Shown here piece after piece: positions 1-7,665 of a stretch of DNA of 64,000 bases. Both the position numbers and the translations under genes were made by a program. How positions within the stretch are numbered: the first letter of the stretch is position 1; each line of letters begins with the position of its first letter. Source of the DNA: Clostridiales bacterium (lineage in GTDB: Bacteria; Bacillota; Clostridia; Christensenellales; DTU072); contig DUON01000024.1 of assembly GCA_012838805.1 (NCBI GenBank), forward strand, positions 1 through 64,000. The letters run 5' to 3'. The notes under the pieces are model-generated. The model saw only the letters and a list, made by a program, of their open reading frames with translations. It was not told the DNA's origin and did not search any database.

Positions 1-2
1 AA

Positions 3-2696
3 AAAACTTTGAGAAAATATAGAGCGGAGCTTGAAAATATTGTCGAGGAAGTGTGTATCAAAGCCCCTGACCTTTTCCAAAAGTATAAGGATTATATTAA
101 TAATATATTTGAGTTATTAAAAAATATATATACAAAAGAAAATTTTGAGGACTTTTGCCAGGCGATAAAGGTTGCCGACATTCCCAGAAAGCCGGGTCCG
201 AGAAACCTTTTGGGGATTGAAGCCGAATTAAATGACGATATTGGACTTTTTCATACGAGCTTTACAAAATATGTCAAAGAATTTCAAGCGGAATTGGAAC
301 AAAACCCAATCGAGGGCAAGCGCTTGAAAGAAAGCGTAAAAGATGTCAAAAAGCTTTTGGAGATTGTGCTTAGCGTAAGAGAAAGATACCTTTTTAACAA
401 ACAAAAAAGAAAAAAGCTGGATTTTGCCGATTTGTCCACGCTTGCCCTAAAGATACTTAGCATTGAAAGCTGTCGGGAAAAAATAAAAGACCAGTTTGAT
501 TTTATTTTTGTGGACGAATATCAAGATACCAACTATATTCAAGAAGAAATAATTAAGCTATGCTCAAAAGGGGACAATCTGTTTATGGTCGGAGACCCCA
601 AACAGTCGATTTATCAGTTCAGGGACGCCGAGCCCCAAATATTCTTAGATAGATATCATATCTACGAGACGAGCAAGGGCGGCGGCAAGAATAAAAACCT
701 AAACGACAATTTTCGTTCCGACCACAGGATTCTTGAATTCATTAATATGGTGTTTGGAGAAATAATGAGCGAGGACTTTGGAGGCGTGAATTACAAAAAG
801 AACGCCCTTCTTGTTCCCGACAAACCTTTTCCCAAAGTGTCCTCTCTTCCCGCAGTTGAAATATTTGAATACCAAAGCAATTCCAAGGCAGAACAGCCCA
901 AAGGCATATACAGCGTAAAAGAGCATACCCAAGCGTCTATCCAACAGGATATTCAAGCCAAATATGTCGCGGATAAAATCTTATCTCTTGTGGGGAAAGA
1001 ATATATCTATGACAAAAAGCTGAATGAAAAAAGATTGATTAAATTCAACGATATCGCCATTTTGATGTATAAGAGAGATGATAAGATAATAAAAGAGCTT
1101 GAGGCAAGACAAATACCCTTTTCGGCACCGGGCTTTAGCGAGGACAAAGTATATGAGATAGAGCTTATAGTCGACTATTTAAGGATAATAAATAATATGA
1201 CCGATGATATAGCTTTAACATCTGTCATGTTAAGCCCGCTGTATTCATTTTCTCCCAAAGAGATGCTTGAAATAAGAAAAAATAGCCTTAAAGATGCATT
1301 TTGGGAGTCCTTAATTGAATATAATGGAAACCAAACCCTTGAGTTCAAGATAAAAACCCTGCTTGATAATATAGACAGATATAAAAAGATGAGCTGGCAC
1401 TTAAGCGTTTATGAGCTTATGCTGACTATCTTGTCCGAGGGGTTTGACGCTTTGATATTAAAAAAAGGCGAAAAGGCGACGGAGCGAATAAATAACTTCA
1501 TCAACAGCGTTAAAGGGCGGGAATTCTCAAGGAGCGTAACTTCCTTTTTAGAATACTATGACAACGCCGAGAGAGAGGACTTTGAGCTGTCCACAATGGG
1601 CGACGCCGTAAAGATTTCTACTATTCATAAGAGCAAAGGGCTGGAATTTCCCGTCGTGTTTGTCGTAGATGCGGACAAGGGGTATGATGCAAGGTTCGAC
1701 AGCGAAAGGGACTTGTTTTTGGACAATGATTTTGGAATAGCCATAAAGCACTTTGACCATGACCAAAAGACCAAAAGCCATACCCTTTTGACAAAAAGTT
1801 TTCTTCTTAAAAAAAGGCACAGAGAAATCGAAGAGTGCATGAGGCTTATGTATGTGGCTTTCACCAGAGCCCAAAACCATCTCTTTATTTCGGGGAAAAA
1901 GCAATCGAAGGAAAAACTGTTTAGCCAAGACGGCAAGTCATTTATTGAATGGCTTTGCTATACCGCAAGGCAAAACCCCAAAATAAATGACTATATTTGT
2001 AAAGATGAGATTGTCTTTGAAACTCAAACAGAACAGAAGATAGAGGTTGTGTCTGAAAAACCAAAAATTGACTTTGGTCCTTTGGTTTTTGAATATAAAC
2101 ACAAGACGGCAACCCAAATGCCACTTAAGTACAGTGTGACTTCCTTGAAAGACTTTGAGTACAGCGAGGAGTTTACATATTCAAAAAATTCTTATCTTAC
2201 CGGACAAGAGAGTATTGAAAGGGGAATTTTTTATCACAAGGTTTTTCAGCTTATAGACTTTGAGAAAAGAGAGCGCCTAGATATAAGGCGTCAGCTTGAA
2301 GAATTCGCTGAAAAAGGCTTGCTTGACGAGGACGAAACAAGGGAAGCGGACATCACGCTTATTGAGAATATCTTAAAGAGCCAAATCATAGATTATGCAA
2401 TAGCAAACAAGTACTTTAGGGAAAAGCCGTTTATGCTTTATGTGCCCATGAACGAGCTTTTGGATACCGATTGCACCGACAAGGTGTTGGTGCAGGGGGT
2501 GATAGACCTTTTGATAATCGGCGAAAAGAACTACATCGTAGACTTCAAGGTCACCCAAAGCAAGAGTTCAAATGCGATGAAAACATATCAAAAACAGCTT
2601 TCAATATACCGCATGGCGGTTGAAGAGATAACGGGGCTTAAGGTGGAAAAAACATTTGTTTATTTAGTATTGCAAAATGAATTGGTGTCAGTCTAA
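3..2696 (+). CDS. addA: ATP-dependent helicase/nuclease subunit A (AddA), 5' end outside window
   Basis: Partial gene: the reading frame is open to the left edge, so the N-terminal part with the Walker A motif is missing. AddA is the helicase-nuclease subunit of AddAB, which processes double-strand breaks for RecA. Visible UvrD-type motifs, numbered from the TTG at 9, are DEYQDT near residue 168 (motif II), VGDPKQSIYQFR (motif III), NFRSDHRILEF (motif IV), TIHKSKGLEFPVV (motif V) and RLMYVAFTRAQ (motif VI). The C-terminal RecB-like nuclease shows GIFYHKVFQ, QGVIDLL and YIVDFKV; the last is the D-x-K catalytic motif. About 900 residues remain of a family usually near 1,200. addB would be expected upstream. 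The TTG at 9 is only the first possible start in the window and is unlikely to be the real one. Confidence 0.95.
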   Translation, partial: KTLRKYRAELENIVEEVCIKAPDLFQKYKDYINNIFELLKNIYTKENFEDFCQAIKVADIPRKPGPRNLLGIEAELNDDIGLFHTSFTKYVKEFQAELEQNPIEGKRLKESVKDVKKLLEIVLSVRERYLFNKQKRKKLDFADLSTLALKILSIESCREKIKDQFDFIFVDEYQDTNYIQEEIIKLCSKGDNLFMVGDPKQSIYQFRDAEPQIFLDRYHIYETSKGGGKNKNLNDNFRSDHRILEFINMVFGEIMSEDFGGVNYKKNALLVPDKPFPKVSSLPAVEIFEYQSNSKAEQPKGIYSVKEHTQASIQQDIQAKYVADKILSLVGKEYIYDKKLNEKRLIKFNDIAILMYKRDDKIIKELEARQIPFSAPGFSEDKVYEIELIVDYLRIINNMTDDIALTSVMLSPLYSFSPKEMLEIRKNSLKDAFWESLIEYNGNQTLEFKIKTLLDNIDRYKKMSWHLSVYELMLTILSEGFDALILKKGEKATERINNFINSVKGREFSRSVTSFLEYYDNAEREDFELSTMGDAVKISTIHKSKGLEFPVVFVVDADKGYDARFDSERDLFLDNDFGIAIKHFDHDQKTKSHTLLTKSFLLKKRHREIEECMRLMYVAFTRAQNHLFISGKKQSKEKLFSQDGKSFIEWLCYTARQNPKINDYICKDEIVFETQTEQKIEVVSEKPKIDFGPLVFEYKHKTATQMPLKYSVTSLKDFEYSEEFTYSKNSYLTGQESIERGIFYHKVFQLIDFEKRERLDIRRQLEEFAEKGLLDEDETREADITLIENILKSQIIDYAIANKYFREKPFMLYVPMNELLDTDCTDKVLVQGVIDLLIIGEKNYIVDFKVTQSKSSNAMKTYQKQLSIYRMAVEEITGLKVEKTFVYLVLQNELVSV

Positions 2697-2739
2697 AGCG
2701 TTCATATAACAAAAAAATAATAAAATCTTAATAAAAGTA

Positions 2740-2767
2740 TTGCAAAATCATTCATTTATGTTATAAT
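2740..2767 (+). promoter_or_regulatory. Sigma-A type promoter for the 355-aa membrane protein gene
   Basis: TTGCAA at 2740-2745 and TATAAT at 2762-2767 are 16 bp apart. The downstream gene starts at 2799 after an AGGAG ribosome binding site. Confidence 0.65.
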
Positions 2768-2798
2768 AAAAAAGAATTTTAGATTTTAGGAGAACATC

Positions 2799-3866
2799 AT
2801 GGAAGCTATTGAAAACGGAATCATCATTCCGATAAAAGATTTGTTGTCCAATTCGCCGTTGAGTCTGGAATTGACTTTGGCGATTTGCGGAATGGCCGCG
2901 GTGATTGTATTTTTCCTTTTTTCTCTTATCTTCTGGGCTTTGAGTTCGGTACAGTCTTTCAGAAAAAAACTTATCTTGGCATGCGAATATTTGAAGACTT
3001 CGGATGAAATAACAGAAGAGAATGTTGAAGGATTAAACAACGAGCTTAAGAAGATGCCCGAAGAGGTCCAGAAGGGCTGGAGCTGTTTTCTTGAACAAAA
3101 AGTCGGCTATCCTTCAGATTACATAACCAAAAAAGACGCTCTTCAAGACAAAAAGTTCAGCGGAAACCAAAAAGCCGGAAAGACTTTTTTCGGCATAGTC
3201 AGCACGTTTGTTATTGTCTTGACCATTTGGATAATGTATTTGATTAGTTCGGGGCATAGTCTTTCCCAAGTGGGACTGGAAGACTTTACTTCGAATTTTG
3301 AAGTTGTGGGCGCCATAATAGCGGCTTTATGCGCTCCGTTATTGGTCTATATAGTTTTGGCGGCGGTGTTGAATTTCTTATATAGAGTCCAATACAGGAA
3401 ACTTGAAGAGAGCTTTTTTGATTTTCAAAACGCCATAGACAGCAAAGTTATTATCTATGCTGAGGAAGAGGATGAATTCATATCCGAAAACATCGAAGAA
3501 ATCAATACGGCAATAGAAGAGATTCTATCCAACAAACTGGAAAACAAGGAGCTTGTGGAAGTTGTGACAGCGCCGGGGACGGAATATAAAGAAGAAATCA
3601 TAGAGAAGATAGAAACCCCAGAAGAGCCCCAAGCCGAAGTTGTTGCGGCGGAAGAGACTCCTGAAGAGAGAGAGTCCAAACTTCAAGGCTTGATAGCCAT
3701 AATCGATCAGGCGGTATACCATGACAAGAACATAACAAAAAAAGAAGTGGAAGAGCTTGCCTTGTTGATAAACCATGAAATGGAACATGGCTTCCATGAA
3801 AAACAAGACAAGTTAGTTTTGGAAGAATGCCTTAGAAAACTTGCCAAAAAATACGACAGCATGTAA
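2799..3866 (+). CDS. Three-helix membrane protein with acidic C-terminal tail, unknown function
   Basis: 355 residues, monocistronic, with its own promoter and terminator. A first hydrophobic helix lies at about residues 24-48. A soluble helical stretch of about 80 residues follows, then two more helices at about 127-150 and 167-192, then a long charged tail rich in Glu. A single helix, a cytosolic helical region, a helical hairpin and a tail is the plan of MotA/TolQ/ExbB stator proteins, but I see no convincing family signature and no MotB/ExbD-like partner next door. The last 60 residues look like an independent helical segment. I do not recognise the gene. An AGGAG site 7 nt before the ATG supports the start. 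Confidence 0.75.
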   Translation: MEAIENGIIIPIKDLLSNSPLSLELTLAICGMAAVIVFFLFSLIFWALSSVQSFRKKLILACEYLKTSDEITEENVEGLNNELKKMPEEVQKGWSCFLEQKVGYPSDYITKKDALQDKKFSGNQKAGKTFFGIVSTFVIVLTIWIMYLISSGHSLSQVGLEDFTSNFEVVGAIIAALCAPLLVYIVLAAVLNFLYRVQYRKLEESFFDFQNAIDSKVIIYAEEEDEFISENIEEINTAIEEILSNKLENKELVEVVTAPGTEYKEEIIEKIETPEEPQAEVVAAEETPEERESKLQGLIAIIDQAVYHDKNITKKEVEELALLINHEMEHGFHEKQDKLVLEECLRKLAKKYDSM

Positions 3867-3892
3867 TTAAAACCTGTTTTGAAGCATTAGAC

Positions 3893-3919
3893 AAAAGCCC
3901 GTCTTTAAGACGGGTTTTT
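3893..3919 (+). terminator. Intrinsic terminator
   Basis: Stem CCCGTCT (3898-3904) pairs with AGACGGG (3908-3914). It is flanked by AAAAG on the left and TTTTT on the right, directly after the 355-aa gene. Confidence 0.85.
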
Positions 3920-3942
3920 AATTAAATAGCGAATATAGACAA

Positions 3943-3971
3943 TTGTATTATTTAGGCTGATATGATATACT
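3943..3971 (+). promoter_or_regulatory. Promoter of the symporter-GNAT-glnS unit
   Basis: TTGTAT at 3943-3948 and TATACT at 3966-3971 with a 17 bp spacer. The gene starts at 4023 after a GAGGAG site. Confidence 0.6.
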
Positions 3972-4022
3972 TATATTCGTTATGAGAACTTTTCAAAGTT
4001 GCTTATTGAGGAGAATTTATAA

Positions 4023-5507
4023 ATGAATGGAGCAGTTGAAAACGGCTACCGAAAAAAATTAATGGTGAAAAACTCCCATAAGCTCGCTATGGGCTTGGGG
4101 GATTTTGGATACAGCCTAATCTCTTGCACCGCCGCCACATATATTATGACTTTCGGCACTATGGCGGTGGGCGTGAGCGGTACTCTGATGGGCATAGCGG
4201 TAGCCATAGGGACTTTTTTTGACGCGATATCCGACCCTATTGTCGGCTATATCTCCGACAACTCAAGAAACAGGTTCTTCGGCAAAAGACACGGCTTTAT
4301 GCTTTTTGGGCTCATACTTCTTGTTATGACAGGCGTGATTCTATGGGCTGTCCCCTTAGAAATGTCCATGATCGGGAAATTTATTTGGTTCGCCGTCGGA
4401 CTTACGCTCATTCGTACCTGGAATACCTTGTATTTTACGCCGATGTCCGCCTTTAGCGTGGAGGTCAGCGACGACTATAACGAAAGAACAACTATTCAGG
4501 CGATAAGGTCGGTTTTCTATATTTTGGGAATGATACTTCCCGTTGTCGCCATGGGCTTTTTTCAAAATAAATACACGGTCTATGACGAAGCGGGCAATGT
4601 GCTTATCGGCGGACAATTCTCCGTTCAAGGCTATGTGGACTTTTCTTATGTGGCGGGCAGTATAGCAATCGTGACCACGGTCTATCTGTTTGTCATGACC
4701 TTTTCAAATGTCCCGCGCATAAGACAAAGACAGATGCTGGACGAGATAGGCGAAAGGAAGAAAAGCTCATTGAAAGAAGTGCTTTTGGGATTCTTTAATG
4801 TGCTGAAAAACAAAGACATGAGATACATCATAGCCGGCTATTCAACCGCCATGGTTGCCGCAACCTTGATTATTACGCTTGGATTTCATGTGTTCACTTT
4901 CACATTTACATTGGCTACGACCCAGATGTATTTTCTTATGGGCGGGCTTTTGTTTATGACCATAGGCGGTCAGCCGTTATGGATATATATATCCAAAAAA
5001 ACCGACAAGAAAAGGTCCATGCTCATTGGATTGGGGCTTGCCTTGTTGGGATGTATTGGACTGCTCATTATGTTTTTGGCAAGGGCGGGGCTGAACAACT
5101 TTATAAGAGAGAATCGGCTGGGCGTTGCTCTTATGCTTCCTCCGCTTATGATAGCGGGAATGGGTACGGGCGTTTTGTACTCCATGCCGCTGGCCTTGAT
5201 TGGCGATGTGGTGGCAAAAACCAAAAAGACCCAAAAGGAAGAAAAAACCGGGACTTATGCGGGGATGATGACCTTGGCATATAAGACCAGCCAGGCGTTG
5301 ACACAGCTTGTGGCGGGAGTGGCGCTTGACCTCATTGGTTTCCAAGAGGGAAGCCATATTCAGCCCCAAGGAGTGGATGCATCGCTGGGGTGGTTTTTAT
5401 GTATTGGTCTGATATTGGCAATTTCGGGCGGTCTGCTTATTTTCAGCAGATTAAAAATAGACAAGGAAGAGATAACCAAAATACTGGAGGAACAGTCAAA
5501 TGCTTAG
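4023..5507 (+). CDS. MFS transporter of the glycoside-pentoside-hexuronide (GPH) symporter family
   Basis: 494 residues with about 12 membrane helices. The signature DAISDPIVGYISDNSR followed by GKRHGF matches the helix 2/3 region of MelB-type cation:sugar symporters, where the Asp residues line the cation site. The gene therefore probably moves a glycoside or hexuronide across the membrane with Na+ or H+. The substrate cannot be read from sequence and no glycosidase sits beside it. A GAGGAG site precedes the ATG. The stop overlaps the next gene by 8 nt, so the two are probably co-translated. Confidence 0.85.
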   Translation: MNGAVENGYRKKLMVKNSHKLAMGLGDFGYSLISCTAATYIMTFGTMAVGVSGTLMGIAVAIGTFFDAISDPIVGYISDNSRNRFFGKRHGFMLFGLILLVMTGVILWAVPLEMSMIGKFIWFAVGLTLIRTWNTLYFTPMSAFSVEVSDDYNERTTIQAIRSVFYILGMILPVVAMGFFQNKYTVYDEAGNVLIGGQFSVQGYVDFSYVAGSIAIVTTVYLFVMTFSNVPRIRQRQMLDEIGERKKSSLKEVLLGFFNVLKNKDMRYIIAGYSTAMVAATLIITLGFHVFTFTFTLATTQMYFLMGGLLFMTIGGQPLWIYISKKTDKKRSMLIGLGLALLGCIGLLIMFLARAGLNNFIRENRLGVALMLPPLMIAGMGTGVLYSMPLALIGDVVAKTKKTQKEEKTGTYAGMMTLAYKTSQALTQLVAGVALDLIGFQEGSHIQPQGVDASLGWFLCIGLILAISGGLLIFSRLKIDKEEITKILEEQSNA

Positions 5508-5865
5508 CATCATGCCCACAAACGACAAAAAACTTTTGGACAAGATGTCAAACGATATCTTCAGCCGTCATTATAACGGCGATATAGGCTATATACTTTA
5601 TGTGGACGAAAAAGAGGCGGGTGTGGCTCAACTTAGTATCGGCGAAACATCCGCAATTATGGCGATAGGAATTTTGCCCGATTATAGAAAAAAAGGCTAT
5701 GGCGACTTCTTTACAAGGTCAATCTTATTCCGCCTTAGTCAAATATCCCAGAAAATAAAAATAAATTATGTGGATGATTATTATACTAAATTCGGATTTA
5801 AGAAAAAAAACGATTATATGGAAATAGACTCAAAAGACTTGGAATTCACAAAAACACACTGTTAG
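5500..5865 (+). CDS. Small GNAT-family N-acetyltransferase
   Basis: 121 residues, shorter than most GNATs. The acetyl-CoA loop is visible as ILPDYRKKGYGDFF (R/Q-x-x-G-x-G/A type) around residues 58-71, after a short beta-rich start. The C-terminal YYTKFGFKKKNDY fits the usual GNAT beta6-beta7 end. It overlaps the symporter gene by 8 nt and lies 11 nt before glnS. The acceptor substrate is unknown. Confidence 0.7.
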   Translation: MLSIMPTNDKKLLDKMSNDIFSRHYNGDIGYILYVDEKEAGVAQLSIGETSAIMAIGILPDYRKKGYGDFFTRSILFRLSQISQKIKINYVDDYYTKFGFKKKNDYMEIDSKDLEFTKTHC

Positions 5866-5876
5866 GGAGAAACTAT

Positions 5877-7511
5877 ATGGAAGCGACTAACTTTATAGAG
5901 AACATTATCAACAAGGACTTGGAATCGGGAAAGGTCAAAAGCGTATATACAAGGTTTCCCCCCGAGCCAAACGGATATTTGCATATCGGACACGCCAAAA
6001 GTCTGTGCATAAATTTTGGCATAAAAGAAAAATACAACGGCAAATGCAACCTTAGGTATGACGACACCAATCCCGTTAAAGAAGAAGTGGAATATGTAGA
6101 CGCCATAAGAGAGGATATAAAATGGCTAGGCTTTGTGTGGGACGAGGAGAGGTACGCTTCGGATTATTTTGAACAATTTTATGAATATGCGGTAATGCTT
6201 ATAAAGAAAGGCTTGGCGTATGTGTGCGATTTGTCCGCCGAAGAAATAAGAGAAATCAGAGGCACTTTGACAGAGCCCGGAAAGGAAAGCCCCTACCGCA
6301 ACAGAAGCGTTGAAGAAAACCTTAGGCTTTTTCAAGAGATGCGGGAAGGCAAATACGCCGACGGCGAAAAGGTCTTAAGGGCGAAGATAGATATGGCGTC
6401 CAGCAATATGAATATGCGCGACCCCGTCATGTACCGTATATTAAGGGCAGAGCATCACAGAACGGGAGATAAATGGCTGATATACCCCATGTACGACTTT
6501 GCACACCCATTGGAAGACGCCATAGAGAACATAACCCATTCCATATGCACCTTGGAGTTTGAGGACCACAGACCCTTATATGACTGGTTTGTTGAACACT
6601 GCGAATTTGAGAACCCGCCCCAGCAGATTGAGTTTGCGAGGCTTGAAATCACGAATACGGTCATGAGCAAGCGATACCTTAAAAGGCTTGTGGACCAAGG
6701 TTTGGTGGACGGCTGGGATGATCCCCGCATGCCTACTCTTAGCGGGATGCGGAAAAGGGGCTACCCCCCCGAGGCTATAAAAAATTTCTGCCAAAAAGTA
6801 GGAGTCGCCAAGGCAAATTCAGTAGTCGACCACAGGTTGTTGGAATTTTGTGTAAGGGATTATTTGAACACCAACGCACCAAGGGCTATGATGGTAGAAA
6901 AGCCCTTAAAAATCATTATTGACAACTGGGAAGAGGGACGGTTTGAAACAATAGAGATTCCCGATTATCCACAAAATGAAGACAGCGCCACTCACAAAGT
7001 CAGATTCGGCAAAGAGATATTTATAGACAGAAGGGACTTTTCCCTAAATCCTCCGCCCAAATACCATAGACTTGTCGTGGGCGGAAAGATACGCTTGAAA
7101 GGGGCGTATATTTTGGAATACGCCTCCGTCGACAAGGACGAAAACGGCGAGGTCGTTGCCGTTCACTGCAATTATATTGAAGACAGCCGTTCGGGACAGA
7201 AAAATAGCAAAATAAAGGTCAAGTCCACTGTCCAGTGGGTAAATTGTGAAGATGCCCTGCCGTGCGAACTCTATAAGTATTCTTCGCTTTTTTTGGAGCA
7301 GGAAGACGCCGACGAAAATTGGGAAGAGAGAATCAATCCCAATTCCCTTGAAATAGTAAAAGACGCCGTGGTAGAGCCATTTTTGGCGGATCAAGAGATA
7401 GGAAAGTCTTTCCAATTCATGAGGGAAGCTTATTACAAATTGGCGGGAAAAGGCGAAAACGGGCTGAAATTCTATAGAATAGTGGAGCTTAAAGATAGCT
7501 TTAAGCTTTAA
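5877..7511 (+). CDS. glnS: Glutaminyl-tRNA synthetase
   Basis: 544 residues, close to E. coli GlnRS. Class I signatures are HIGH at residues 36-39 (in PPEPNGYLHIGHAKS) and MSKR at 263-266 in place of KMSKS. The GlnRS/GluRS-type beta-barrel anticodon-binding region makes up the C-terminal half. It charges tRNA-Gln directly with glutamine. Many Firmicutes lack GlnRS and use mischarging plus GatCAB, so its presence suggests an old acquisition. A GGGAG site precedes the ATG. Confidence 0.97.
   Translation: MEATNFIENIINKDLESGKVKSVYTRFPPEPNGYLHIGHAKSLCINFGIKEKYNGKCNLRYDDTNPVKEEVEYVDAIREDIKWLGFVWDEERYASDYFEQFYEYAVMLIKKGLAYVCDLSAEEIREIRGTLTEPGKESPYRNRSVEENLRLFQEMREGKYADGEKVLRAKIDMASSNMNMRDPVMYRILRAEHHRTGDKWLIYPMYDFAHPLEDAIENITHSICTLEFEDHRPLYDWFVEHCEFENPPQQIEFARLEITNTVMSKRYLKRLVDQGLVDGWDDPRMPTLSGMRKRGYPPEAIKNFCQKVGVAKANSVVDHRLLEFCVRDYLNTNAPRAMMVEKPLKIIIDNWEEGRFETIEIPDYPQNEDSATHKVRFGKEIFIDRRDFSLNPPPKYHRLVVGGKIRLKGAYILEYASVDKDENGEVVAVHCNYIEDSRSGQKNSKIKVKSTVQWVNCEDALPCELYKYSSLFLEQEDADENWEERINPNSLEIVKDAVVEPFLADQEIGKSFQFMREAYYKLAGKGENGLKFYRIVELKDSFKL
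7486..7511 (+). terminator. Hairpin overlapping the 3' end of glnS, possible terminator
   Basis: AGCTTAAAG (7486-7494) pairs perfectly with CTTTAAGCT (7499-7507) across a 4-nt loop and runs into TTAATT. The hairpin includes the last codons of glnS. The T tract is short, so termination may be weak. Confidence 0.45.
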
Positions 7512-7568
7512 TTGACAAAAAACCTTAAAATTAAATTAAAAAAAGTTAAAATAAATAGCATAAACCTA

Positions 7569-7597
7569 TTGAAATTATTTTAGATTAATTATATAAT
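7569..7597 (+). promoter_or_regulatory. Promoter at the head of the paralogous membrane-protein cluster
   Basis: TTGAAA at 7569-7574 and TATAAT at 7592-7597 with a 17 bp spacer. The predicted start near 7604 leaves an untranslated leader of about 60 nt. This leader includes a small hairpin (TAGGTG/CGCCTA, about 7618-7632) before an AAAGGAG site. Confidence 0.7.
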
Positions 7598-7665
7598 ATT
7601 AAATATATGTGTGGGATTAGGTGCTACGCCTATCTAAAATGATACCTTTATTAAAGGAGAAAAGT

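Noticed and set aside
2799-3866. ZorA-like component of a Zorya defence system
   Set aside because: Helix order is similar, but no ZorB, helicase or nuclease partner is adjacent. The gene stands alone between its own promoter and terminator.
7618-7632. Riboswitch in the leader of the paralogue cluster
   Set aside because: Only one 6-bp hairpin is visible in a 60-nt leader, too little for a known riboswitch class.
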